Origin: Mycobacterium paragordonae
GTDB taxonomy: Bacteria > Actinomycetota > Actinomycetes > Mycobacteriales > Mycobacteriaceae
Length of the DNA stretch: 64,000 nt
Direction: 5' to 3'
Assembly (NCBI RefSeq): GCF_003614435.1
Contig: NZ_CP025546.1
Location: 992,001-1,056,000, forward strand
Part shown: positions 8,588 to 16,514 of the stretch, in pieces
How the letters are laid out: each line of letters begins with the position of its first letter
Numbering within the stretch: position 1 is the stretch's first letter
Notes under the pieces: generated by a model
Told to the model about the DNA's origin: nothing
Databases searched by the model: none
Seen by the model: the letters and a program-made list of their open reading frames with translations, nothing else
Made by a program: the position numbers and the translations under genes

Positions 8588-9559
8588 ATGAGGCAGCGGC
8601 CGCGCCGGCTCCGCTCCACCCCGGCGATGCGTCGCCTGGTAGGTGAAACATCCTTGGAGCCAAGGCATTTGGTGCTGCCGATGTTCGTTGCTGACGGTAT
8701 ATCGGCATCGAGGCCCATCTCTTCGATGCCGGGCGTGGTGCAACATACCCGGGACTCGTTGCGCAGTGCCGCTGCCGACGCGGTCGCCGCGGGTGTCGGC
8801 GGGCTGATGATCTTCGGCGTCCCGCGCGAGCAGGACAAGGACCCGGCCGGCTCGGCCGGCACCGATCCCGACGGCATCCTCAACGTGGCATTGCGCGATC
8901 TGGCAAAGGATCTCGGCGACGCCACGGTGCTGATGGCCGATACGTGTCTGGACGAGTTCACCGACCACGGGCACTGCGGAGTCGTCGACGAGCGCGGCCG
9001 GGTGGACAACGATGCCACCCTGGACCGTTACGTGGAACTGGCTGTGGCGCAAGCGGAATCGGGTGCGCACGTGGTGGGCCCCAGCGGCATGATGGATGGC
9101 CAGGTGGGTGCGATCCGGGACGGTCTGGACGCGGCTGGCTATGCCGACGTCGCGATCCTCGCCTATGCCGCCAAGTTCGCCTCGGCGTTCTACGGCCCCT
9201 TTCGCGAGGCGGTGGCCTCGAGCCTGTCCAGTGACCGGCGCACCTACCAGCAGGAGCCGGGCAACGCCCGCGAGGCGATGCGCGAGGTTCAGCTGGACCT
9301 CGATGAGGGCGCCGACATCGTGATGGTCAAGCCCGCACTGGGGTATCTGGACGTGCTGGCGGCGGCAGCCGACATCTCCCCGGTTCCGGTGGCGGCCTAT
9401 CAAGTTTCGGGTGAGTACGCGATGATTTGTGCGGCGGCGGCCAACAACTGGATCGACGAACGGGCCGCGGCAATGGAGTCGTTGACCAGTATCCGGCGTG
9501 CGGGGGCAGATTTCGTGCTGACGTACTGGGCCGCCGAGGCGGCGGGGTGGCTTGCGTGA
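8588..9559 (+). CDS. hemB: Delta-aminolevulinic acid dehydratase (porphobilinogen synthase)
   Basis: Condenses two 5-aminolevulinate molecules to porphobilinogen. The 323-residue protein carries both active-site lysines, Lys196 (AAKFASAFYGP) and Lys248 (MVKPALGYLD), the second forming the Schiff base. The metal-site loop reads Cys120-Leu-Asp122 ... His-Gly-His-Cys130: two of the three cysteines of zinc enzymes are kept and the middle one is Asp, a mixed pattern. ATG start; 79 bases separate it from hemD, and the stop overlaps a possible GTG start of the next membrane-protein gene. Confidence 0.94.
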   Translation: MRQRPRRLRSTPAMRRLVGETSLEPRHLVLPMFVADGISASRPISSMPGVVQHTRDSLRSAAADAVAAGVGGLMIFGVPREQDKDPAGSAGTDPDGILNVALRDLAKDLGDATVLMADTCLDEFTDHGHCGVVDERGRVDNDATLDRYVELAVAQAESGAHVVGPSGMMDGQVGAIRDGLDAAGYADVAILAYAAKFASAFYGPFREAVASSLSSDRRTYQQEPGNAREAMREVQLDLDEGADIVMVKPALGYLDVLAAAADISPVPVAAYQVSGEYAMICAAAANNWIDERAAAMESLTSIRRAGADFVLTYWAAEAAGWLA

Positions 9560-9570
9560 CGGAGGCTCAC

Positions 9571-10140
9571 ATGGGATCTGCAGACGAGCGGCCGGACACG
9601 CCCGCCGACAAGCGACTGTTCTACGAATCCGGGGCGAGCTGGTACTGGGTGCTGGCGGGCCCGCTGTCGGCGGTGTCGCTGATCTACATCCAGCACGTCA
9701 ACCACGTCCCGATTTCATATCTGGTGCCATCGGTCTTCCTGGTGCTGGTGTCGGCGTTCGTGGCATTGCAGGTCAAGGCGGCGCGGATTCACACCTCGGT
9801 CGAGCTGACCGAAGATGCGCTGCGCCAGGGCACCGAGACCATCCTGGTGCGCGAGATCGTGAAGGTGTTCCCCGAAGCCGAGAACTCGGTGAAGTCCGAC
9901 AAGCCGCTGGCCCGGTGGCAGTCGGCGCGGGCGCTGGGCGAATTGGTGGGAGTTCCCCGAGGCCGGTACGGCATCGGGCTGAAGCTCACCGGTGGGCGCA
10001 CCGCGCAGGCCTGGGCTCGCCGTCATCGTCACCTGCGTGATGCCCTGACCCCGTTGGTGGAGCGGCGGATGGGCCCCTATGTCGCCGAGGTCGCCGACGA
10101 CATGGACCCGTTCGACGACGACAACGAGTCGATCCGGTGA
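9571..10140 (+). CDS. Membrane protein, DUF3093 type (Rv0513 family)
   Basis: A 189-residue protein with two predicted membrane helices near the N-terminus (about 24-41 and 48-68) and a soluble basic-then-acidic C-terminal half ending in an Asp-rich tail. The function of this actinobacterial family is unknown. I use ATG 9571 because GGAGG sits 5 bases upstream; an in-frame GTG at 9556 overlapping the hemB stop is an alternative. Its fixed position directly after hemB suggests cotranscription with the haem genes, though no link to haem is shown. Confidence 0.75.
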   Translation: MGSADERPDTPADKRLFYESGASWYWVLAGPLSAVSLIYIQHVNHVPISYLVPSVFLVLVSAFVALQVKAARIHTSVELTEDALRQGTETILVREIVKVFPEAENSVKSDKPLARWQSARALGELVGVPRGRYGIGLKLTGGRTAQAWARRHRHLRDALTPLVERRMGPYVAEVADDMDPFDDDNESIR

Positions 10141-10379
10141 CCGCCCGCGCGATAGTGGAGTTGGCGCTGGCCGCCGCCGCGCTGGTGGCGATGGCGTTCA
10201 GCTGGTTGCAGACCCGTTCGACGGTCGCGGTGGCCCCCGTCGCCGACGGGCAGCCGGCCACCATGTCGGTGGTCTACGACCCGCAGCAGCTGGTGCTGAC
10301 GCTGATGTTGGCGACGGTCGCCGGAATTTTCGCCGTGCTTGGCGTGGTCAGGATCCGGCGGGCTAAGCAGACTTCTTGA
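10137..10379 (+). CDS. Small two-helix membrane protein (Rv0514 family)
   Basis: An 80-residue protein made almost entirely of two hydrophobic helices (about 5-25 and 50-70) joined by a short outside loop, ending in a basic RIRRAK cluster that should face the cytoplasm. The GTG start overlaps the previous stop (GTGA), indicating translational coupling. Its last 17 bases overlap the convergent anti-anti-sigma gene. No known function. Confidence 0.72.
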   Translation: MTARAIVELALAAAALVAMAFSWLQTRSTVAVAPVADGQPATMSVVYDPQQLVLTLMLATVAGIFAVLGVVRIRRAKQTS

Positions 10380-10821
10380 CCAGCGGCAGAACCAGCTGGC
10401 GGCGCCAGTTGATGCCCTCGGCCAGGTAGCGCAGCGCCTCGTGGACCGAACGGGTCACCGGGAACAGGGTCTCGGCGGGGTCACTGCTGTCGCCGAGCAG
10501 CGCGTTGACGACAGGGTTGGCGACGATCATCCACTCCACGCCGGCGGCGCGGCATTCTTCGTCCAGCACGCAGAACAGCCCGACTCCGGCGGAGGAGAAA
10601 TGGGTGACCGCGCTCAGGTCGAGCACCACGGGATTGTCGCGCAGAACGAAACGGCGCACGTGCTCGCCGACCTGGTCGACGTTGACGGCGTCGATCTCCC
10701 CACGGATGGTCACCACGGTGGCCAGGTGCCGGCAGTGGGCCCGGATCTGGGCACCACTGAGGTCGATTGCACCCGAAAGGTCGGCGGCGCTCGAAACGCG
10801 TCGTGTGATCGCGGTAGTCAT
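10363..10821 (-). CDS. STAS-domain anti-anti-sigma factor (Rv0516c family)
   Basis: A 152-residue STAS-domain protein. The fold runs from about residue 35 to 130; the usual phosphoacceptor region reads HFSSAG (Ser76/Ser77). Such proteins bind anti-sigma kinases and free stress sigma factors. The M. tuberculosis homologue Rv0516c is reported to be phosphorylated by kinase PknD at Thr2, and Thr2-Thr3 are conserved here at the N-terminus. ATG 10821 is chosen; a TTG one codon earlier is possible. Given the SigF-type promoters at 17923-25961, a role in tuning SigF-family control is plausible but is inference. The upstream 259 bases contain a small GCACT/AGTGC hairpin but no clear promoter. Confidence 0.82.
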   Translation of the reverse strand: MTTAITRRVSSAADLSGAIDLSGAQIRAHCRHLATVVTIRGEIDAVNVDQVGEHVRRFVLRDNPVVLDLSAVTHFSSAGVGLFCVLDEECRAAGVEWMIVANPVVNALLGDSSDPAETLFPVTRSVHEALRYLAEGINWRRQLVLPLVKKSA

Positions 10822-11080
10822 CAAAGAGCCCCATTTCCCCTTGGTTAGTCGACGAGCGGGCCGACCAAACCCTGCACTCTAAAGTGCCCGCTAAACCTAA
10901 GGGGACGGGTAGCCGCGACTAACTCTTTGCTAAGAAGCGGCTCGTCGCCCGTCCCGATGGCTGCGCTGTTAGGCTGCCGGTGCTAGTCGGGGGGCTTGTG
11001 AGCGGGCGAGAACGCTTCGGTTGGCCGGTGAATTGACGCAACGAACAGCAGACAGCAAGAGTCCAGGCGGGAAGAAGCTC

Positions 11081-12325
11081 GTGCCCAGCGTAGAGATGAA
11101 GGCTGCGATCCGCGGGGAGATCAAGGCCCTCACCGGACTGCGCATCATCGCGGCGCTGTGGGTGGTGTTGTTCCACTTCCGCCCGATGCTCACCGATGTG
11201 TCGCCCGAGTTCCGCGAGAACCTGGCACCGGTGCTCAATTGCGGCGCCCAGGGCGTCGACCTGTTCTTCATTCTCAGCGGGTTCGTGCTGACCTGGAACT
11301 ACCTCGACCGGATGGGCGGGGAATGGTCGACGCGCGCCACCGTGCACTTCCTGTGGCTGCGGCTGGCCAGAGTCTGGCCGGTCTACCTGCTGACCATGCA
11401 CCTGGCCGCCCTGATCGTCATCCTCAGCCTGCACGTCGGGCACGTGCCGCTACCCGAGGTCAGGGATCTCACCGCGATCAGCTACGTGCGCCAGGTCCTG
11501 CTGGTCCAGTTGTGGTTCGAGCCGTTCTTCGACAACACCAGCTGGGACGGGCCGGCCTGGTCGATCAGCGCGGAATGGTTGGCCTATCTGCTGTTCGGCC
11601 TGATCGTGCTGGTGATTCTGCGGCTGGAACGCACCACCCGGGCGCGCAGCCTGATGGTGCTGTCCTTCGCGGCCTGCCTACCGCCGGTGGTGTTGCTGTT
11701 GGCCAGCGGCTATTTCTACACGCCGTGGAGCTGGCTGCCGCGCATCGTCACCCAGTTCATCGCCGGCGCGCTGGCGTGCGCCGCGGTGCGCAGGTTGCGG
11801 CTGAGCACCCGCGCGCGTCATGTCGCCGGGTATGTCTCGCTACTGCTCGTGGTCGCGATGGTGGGCATCCTCTACTGGTTCGACGCGCACCCGATCAGCG
11901 GCGTCGTGGACAGCGGCGGTGTGGTGGACGTGCTGTTCGTGCCGGTGGTGATCACGCTGGCGATCGGCCTGGGCAGTCTGCCGTGGGTGCTGTCGACGCG
12001 GCTGATGGTGTACGGCGGGGAGATCTCGTTCTGCCTGTACATGGTTCACGAGCTGGTGCACACCACGTGGGGCTGGGCGGTGCTGCAGTTCGAGCTCACG
12101 CCGCAGGACAACCCGTGGAAATGGAATGTCATCGGGCTGATCGTGATCGCGCTGCTGCTCTCGAGCCTCATGTATCACTTCGTCGAGGAGCCGGCCCGTC
12201 GGTGGATGCGCCGGATGATCGGCGCTCGGGCCGCGCCGGCGGGCACCCAGCCCGATGACTCGCCCATCACTAAACGGCATCCGATCGACGGCGCGCTGTC
12301 CGAGGTTTCCTCGCGGGCGGGGTGA
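11081..12325 (+). CDS. Acyltransferase-3 family membrane protein (Rv0517 family)
   Basis: A 414-residue polytopic protein of the OafA/acyltransferase-3 family, with about ten hydrophobic segments and the hallmark start ALTGLRIIAALWVVLFHF, whose His is thought to be catalytic. These proteins move acetyl or other acyl groups to extracytoplasmic sugars or glycolipids. GTG 11081 follows a GGGAAG ribosome-binding site; ATG 11096 in frame is the other choice and TTG codons lie upstream. The C-terminus is a short soluble tail. It is followed by a GDSL hydrolase on the same strand, as in M. tuberculosis (Rv0517-Rv0518), suggesting one envelope-acylation function. Confidence 0.8.
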   Translation: MPSVEMKAAIRGEIKALTGLRIIAALWVVLFHFRPMLTDVSPEFRENLAPVLNCGAQGVDLFFILSGFVLTWNYLDRMGGEWSTRATVHFLWLRLARVWPVYLLTMHLAALIVILSLHVGHVPLPEVRDLTAISYVRQVLLVQLWFEPFFDNTSWDGPAWSISAEWLAYLLFGLIVLVILRLERTTRARSLMVLSFAACLPPVVLLLASGYFYTPWSWLPRIVTQFIAGALACAAVRRLRLSTRARHVAGYVSLLLVVAMVGILYWFDAHPISGVVDSGGVVDVLFVPVVITLAIGLGSLPWVLSTRLMVYGGEISFCLYMVHELVHTTWGWAVLQFELTPQDNPWKWNVIGLIVIALLLSSLMYHFVEEPARRWMRRMIGARAAPAGTQPDDSPITKRHPIDGALSEVSSRAG

Positions 12326-12451
12326 GGGGCGGGCTGGTTGAGGGCGCCGGGGTGAGGCGGGCCCGGAAAAGCCGGGGCCGCAAGCGAGTTGACCGATGAT
12401 TCGGTTGGGCGCCTCGTACGATTTCAGGTAGATCCATTTCAGGAGGTCGCA

Positions 12452-13147
12452 GTGACCCGGCTGGCCGCCTTCGCCATCAGCCTTGCCGTGCTGGTGGGCG
12501 TGGCTTCGTCGGGCCTGGTCCATCCGGCTCAACAGCGGCCGTACCGGGCACTGACGCTGGATCTGCGGCTCAAACCCGTCGCCGTGATCGGCGATTCGTA
12601 CACCACCGGCACCAACGAGGGCGGGCTGGGATCCAACTCCTGGACCGCCCGGACCTGGCGGAGCCTGACCGCACCCGGGCTGCGTATCGCCAGTGACGTG
12701 GCTGCCGAGGGCAGAGCCGGATACGGGGCGATCGGCGACCACGGCGACATCTTCCAGGACCTGACCGCCAAAGCGGTCAAGCCGGAAGACGTACTGGTGG
12801 TGTTCTTCGGTTCCCGCAACGACCAGGACGTCGACCCGGTGCTGCTTGCGCAACGCGTCCACGCCACGTTCACGCTGGCCCGCCGGCTCGCGCCGTCGGC
12901 GCGATTCCTGGTGATCGGACCGCCGTGGCCGACAGCCGATGTGCCGGTGCCGGTGCTGGTGATTCGCGACGTCCTGGCCGCAGCGGCCTGGGCCGCGAGA
13001 GCGGATTTCGTCGACCCGATCGGGGACCGCTGGTTCGTGGACCGGCCAGATCTGATCGGGTCCGACGGCGTGCACCCCAACGACGCGGGGCATGCGTACA
13101 TATCGGAGAAGATGGTGCCGCTGATTCGCTGGCAACTGTCTAGGTGA
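12452..13147 (+). CDS. Secreted GDSL/SGNH hydrolase (Rv0518 family)
   Basis: A 231-residue exported protein, exactly the length of Rv0518 when started at GTG 12452, which has AGGAGG five bases upstream. An N-terminal signal peptide (about residues 1-25) precedes an SGNH hydrolase domain with Ser49 in VIGDSY and the Asp205-x-x-His208 pair in DGVHPND. Family members hydrolyse or transfer esters on lipids and carbohydrates; the substrate here is unknown. It stands 126 bases behind the acyltransferase-3 gene. Confidence 0.82.
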   Translation: MTRLAAFAISLAVLVGVASSGLVHPAQQRPYRALTLDLRLKPVAVIGDSYTTGTNEGGLGSNSWTARTWRSLTAPGLRIASDVAAEGRAGYGAIGDHGDIFQDLTAKAVKPEDVLVVFFGSRNDQDVDPVLLAQRVHATFTLARRLAPSARFLVIGPPWPTADVPVPVLVIRDVLAAAAWAARADFVDPIGDRWFVDRPDLIGSDGVHPNDAGHAYISEKMVPLIRWQLSR

Positions 13148-13209
13148 TTCGAGCTGAGACGCTTGGGCGCTCTCGCCGCTCGAACGTATTCAGTTGCGCC
13201 GCCGCAGCT

Positions 13210-13326
13210 TCAGTCTTCTGCGTGCCTTTCGTAATCCCAACGTTCAAGGCGCGCTTGCAATTGCAGTAGACCAAGCCCGGCGACCGGCGCGGCTGCTGAG
13301 AGCAGGACCACCAGCATCGGACTCAT
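13210..13326 (-). CDS. Small single-helix membrane protein, 38 residues
   Basis: A short gene with a strong ribosome-binding site (GGAGG 6 bases before ATG 13326). The product is one hydrophobic helix (about residues 4-22, Leu/Val/Ala-rich) followed by an amphipathic charged tail ending LERWDYERHAED. I recall similar tiny proteins with a tail of the WDYERH type in other mycobacteria, but their role is unknown. A longer open frame reaches upstream, but the ribosome-binding site points to this start. It lies downstream of the acyltransferase/SGNH gene on the same strand. Confidence 0.6.
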   Translation of the reverse strand: MSPMLVVLLSAAAPVAGLGLLQLQARLERWDYERHAED

Positions 13327-13405
13327 TTCAAACCTCCAAAACCCTTCTATTGGTATCACGTTCGCGGTCATCGCATGGTTCATTCGCTGATAATCCACCG
13401 TCGTG

Positions 13406-15538
13406 TCATTCATTTGTTATGGCTCGATCGGCCAATGCGCCGATGACGGGCGCCAGGAGCTGCGCGTACTCGGTGGTCACGTGGTTGTCGTCGCGGAACA
13501 CCAGGGTGTCTCCGACGATCAACGGGCAGCGCTGCGGGCTGCAGAACAGATCGGTCAGATCGGCATACGAGCCGCCGGCTGCGGTGGTCACCTGCTGTTC
13601 GGCCGCGATGCCGTCACCGTTGACCGCCGCTGACCGAGCCGGCGCGCAGGCGTCGGCGTCGTCCAGGTGGGCCGACAGGCAGGTCGGAGCTGAGGACTGC
13701 GGGTCGGCCACCGGACCGAGCACCAGAACCCGCGAGCCCATGCCGCGCAGCTGGGCCACCACCGTGGCCAGGGCGTGGATCCACGCCGGATCGTAGGAGG
13801 CGAAGCTGAAGTCGGCGTGATAGCGCCGGCTCATGCTCAGCACCACCAGCCGCGGCCGTTCCGCCGCCAGCCGGCTGACGATCTCCCCGCGCCACTGTTC
13901 GCACTCGGTGTACTTGCGGCCCAGGTAGGGGCTGACGATCGGGATGTCCAGGAACGGGCAGGTGACCTTGGCCATGGTCTCGAGCCGCCAGTGCCGCTGC
14001 TGGGCGACCTGCTGCAGGGCCGGGTCCCACACCGCGGCGTGGGAATCGCCGATCAGCGCCACGGTGGTGGGGGTCTCCCCGTCTTTCAAGTCCCCTTTCA
14101 CGGAAGCGCACTCGCTTTGACCGACGTCGCGCCAGGACCGCATGCAACCGTTGACGAACACCGCCGCCTTGTCAGCCGGCGCGGCCGCCAGGGACGGGTT
14201 CAGGTTGGACGGTACGGCGTGCTGTCCGGCGGCCGCGGCAAGCATCTCCCGCGCCTGGCTGAACGCCTGGCGCACCGCCGCTTCCTGCGGACTGACCTGC
14301 GGGTCGGGTGCGGGTGGCAGCGCGACGATCCTGGCCTGCGGGGCGGCGGCACCGTGTCCCACCGGGGCCGGCACGGCCGTCAGCAGAACCGCGCACGCGC
14401 ATGCCGCAACTCCGCTGGCGGCGCCGGCGACGGCCAGACTCGCCTTCGCCGAACGGCGCAGCCCCGCGGCGAAGCGGCCGGGGTTCTCGACGGCGTGCAT
14501 CGTGATCACGGCGAGACCCGCGGACACCGTCGTCGCCGCCAGCCGGCCCGGCAGCCCGCCGGGATCGCCGAGCAGCGGCGGCAGCAGCAGCAGCACCGGC
14601 CAGTGCCACAGGTACCAGGAGTAGGACACCCGGCCGATCGCCCGCATCACCGGCGGGCACAGCACCCGCCCGACGCCCATGCCGCCGGTGACGGAACCGG
14701 CGCCGATCACCAGGGCGGTGCCCAGCACCGGGAGCAGCGCCGAGGTGCCGGGGTAGGGCGTGTGGGGTCCCAGCTGGGTGCAGGTCAGCAGGATCAGCGC
14801 CAAACCGCCCCAGCCCGCCACGGTGGCCGGAAGCAGGGGTAGTCGCTTCCATTGGTCAATCGTGAGGGCGACCAGGGCACCGGCGGCCAGTTCCCAGGCC
14901 CGGGTGGGCAGCGAGAAGAACGCCCACGGTGGCGAGGTGTGGGTCCAGATCACGGCCGCCGCCAGTGATGCCGCGCCGACGAGCGTCACGACCACCAGGT
15001 ACGGCGCGTTGCGCGGTGTGTCGCCGCGGGCGATACGCCGTGCCAGCCACGCCGTGCCGATGATCAGGGCCGGCCACACCAGATAGAACTGTTCCTCCAC
15101 GCCCAGCGACCAGTAGTGCTGGAACGGCGACGGGGGGAGGTCGGAGATCATGTAGTCGGTGTTTTGGGCGGCGAACCGGTAATTGCCGACGTAGAGCATG
15201 CTGGCGATGCCGTCGATGAACACCCGCCGGGCTTGCAACGGCGGCAGCACCGCCGCCGCGACCAGCGCCGTGACGACTCCGACGGTCGCGGCCGCCGGCA
15301 GCAGGCGGCGGGCGCGGGCGGCGTAGAAACGGCCCAGCGCAACGGTTTTGGTGGCCTGTACCTCACGCCACAGCAGGCCGGTGATCAGGAAGCCGGAGAT
15401 GACGAAGAAGACGTCCACCCCGATGTAGCCACCGGCAATCCCGGGAATACCCGCGTGATAGAGAACGACGGCGACGACCGCGACGGCGCGTAGCCCCTCG
15501 ATGTCCGGACGGAACGGGGCGCGGTCCTGCTGGGTCAC
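13406..15538 (-). CDS. Acyltransferase-3 fused to SGNH hydrolase-like domain (OafA type)
   Basis: A 710-residue protein. The first ~380 residues are a polytopic acyltransferase-3 domain starting FRPDIEGLRAVAVVAVVLYH, with the catalytic-type His. The last ~250 are an extracytoplasmic SGNH domain with Ser499 in LIGDSH and a C-terminal Asp-x-His pair (DDNHVT). In characterised relatives the membrane half passes an acyl group across the membrane and the SGNH half transfers it to an O-antigen, peptidoglycan or other glycan. In mycobacteria such proteins acylate envelope glycans or glycolipids; the target is unknown. The GTG start lies 3 bases after the stop of the Tat-exported esterase, so the two are one operon. 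I do not recall this gene in the matching M. tuberculosis interval. Confidence 0.8.
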   Translation of the reverse strand: MTQQDRAPFRPDIEGLRAVAVVAVVLYHAGIPGIAGGYIGVDVFFVISGFLITGLLWREVQATKTVALGRFYAARARRLLPAAATVGVVTALVAAAVLPPLQARRVFIDGIASMLYVGNYRFAAQNTDYMISDLPPSPFQHYWSLGVEEQFYLVWPALIIGTAWLARRIARGDTPRNAPYLVVVTLVGAASLAAAVIWTHTSPPWAFFSLPTRAWELAAGALVALTIDQWKRLPLLPATVAGWGGLALILLTCTQLGPHTPYPGTSALLPVLGTALVIGAGSVTGGMGVGRVLCPPVMRAIGRVSYSWYLWHWPVLLLLPPLLGDPGGLPGRLAATTVSAGLAVITMHAVENPGRFAAGLRRSAKASLAVAGAASGVAACACAVLLTAVPAPVGHGAAAPQARIVALPPAPDPQVSPQEAAVRQAFSQAREMLAAAAGQHAVPSNLNPSLAAAPADKAAVFVNGCMRSWRDVGQSECASVKGDLKDGETPTTVALIGDSHAAVWDPALQQVAQQRHWRLETMAKVTCPFLDIPIVSPYLGRKYTECEQWRGEIVSRLAAERPRLVVLSMSRRYHADFSFASYDPAWIHALATVVAQLRGMGSRVLVLGPVADPQSSAPTCLSAHLDDADACAPARSAAVNGDGIAAEQQVTTAAGGSYADLTDLFCSPQRCPLIVGDTLVFRDDNHVTTEYAQLLAPVIGALADRAITNE

Positions 15539-15541
15539 GGG

Positions 15542-16402
15542 TCAGGTCGCCATCCAGGCGAGTTCACCGGGCAACTGCGCGCGCCAATAGTCGGCGTCGT
15601 GCCCGCCCGGCGAGAAGCTGCCGGCCGGCTTCTTCTTCAGCTGGCTGACGAATTGGCTTGAGGCGAAGAAGAAGCGGTCGCCGATGCCGCAGTCGACCCG
15701 GATGGGGATGGAGTTCAGCACCGGTAGGCCGAAGACGGTGTTGCGGTTCCAGTCGTCGATGCTGTCGAATGCGCCCGGGGCGCTGCCGATGTAGGACATG
15801 TACAGCGCCGGGCTGATCGCGCAGATGCCGGCGGTGCGGGCCGGTCCCAGCCGGGCCCCCAGCAGCAGCGCGCCGTAGCCGCCCATGGACCAGCCGAGGA
15901 ATCCGACGCGCGAGGTGTCCATGCCCATCGACGTCAGCATCGGCAGCAGCTCTTCGAGCACCATGGTGCCGGAGTCCTGGCCGTTGGCCCGCCGGTGCCA
16001 GTAGCTGTCGGGGCCGCCGTCCACCCCGACCACGGCGAACGGTGGCTTGCCCTCGCTCACCAGTTGCGCGAGCGCGTCCTCCACTCCGCAGTCCAGCATC
16101 ATGTTCGCGTCGCCGTCCTTGCCGTGCAGCGCGATGACGGGTCGCAGCATTTTGGTCTGGCCGGGCGGCATGGCGATCACCCAGTTGGTCTTGATGCCGC
16201 CACGGGCCGCGGAGACGAACGAGCCGGTCAGTTTGGTCGGCAGCGTCTTGCCCGCGGTCGGCGGGTCGAACGGCGCGGGCGCCGCGGGCGCGGCCAGGGT
16301 GGTGAGCGGGTCGATCAGAGCGCTGAGCGCCCAGACGCCGGCCGCTCCGGCACTGGCGCCGGCACCCATGCGCAGCACCGAGCGGCGGGTCAGGTCGGCC
16401 AC
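15542..16402 (-). CDS. Tat-exported alpha/beta-hydrolase esterase (Rv0519c family)
   Basis: A 286-residue secreted serine esterase. Its N-terminus is a twin-arginine signal (Thr-Arg-Arg-Ser, Arg6-Arg7) followed by an Ala/Gly hydrophobic core, then a mature alpha/beta-hydrolase of the esterase-D/antigen-85-like group. The nucleophile is in GWSMGG (Ser172); candidate acid and base are the Asp in CGIGDRF and the His in GGHDADYW near the C-terminus. GTG 16402 gives a tidy Tat signal; the open frame extends upstream to a TTG at 16498 but adds residues unlike a signal peptide. It is first in a two-gene unit with the acyltransferase/SGNH protein, so it may act on the same ester-bearing envelope molecule. 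Confidence 0.78.
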   Translation of the reverse strand: MADLTRRSVLRMGAGASAGAAGVWALSALIDPLTTLAAPAAPAPFDPPTAGKTLPTKLTGSFVSAARGGIKTNWVIAMPPGQTKMLRPVIALHGKDGDANMMLDCGVEDALAQLVSEGKPPFAVVGVDGGPDSYWHRRANGQDSGTMVLEELLPMLTSMGMDTSRVGFLGWSMGGYGALLLGARLGPARTAGICAISPALYMSYIGSAPGAFDSIDDWNRNTVFGLPVLNSIPIRVDCGIGDRFFFASSQFVSQLKKKPAGSFSPGGHDADYWRAQLPGELAWMAT

Positions 16403-16514
16403 GATCGTCAATAATGCCGCGCTGAAGGCGGTTTGACGCCCCTGCCACGCCGTATCGCAAGGGACTCGTAACGACGGCGTGATCCAGAGCCGGCTCAACT
16501 GCTAGCGTCCGGTG

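Noticed and set aside
10822..10920. GTTT...GGGTTT arrangement upstream of the anti-anti-sigma gene as a SigF promoter
   Set aside because: The spacing is about 20 bases and the -10 is GGGTTT; too far from consensus to claim.
11021..11080. TTG-initiated extension of the acyltransferase-3 protein
   Set aside because: Possible, but GTG 11081 has a better ribosome-binding site and the added residues are polar and unlike the family start.
9340..11840. GGGTAT sequences at about 9347 and 11831 as further SigF promoters
   Set aside because: Both lie inside genes and neither has GTTT 15-17 bases upstream.
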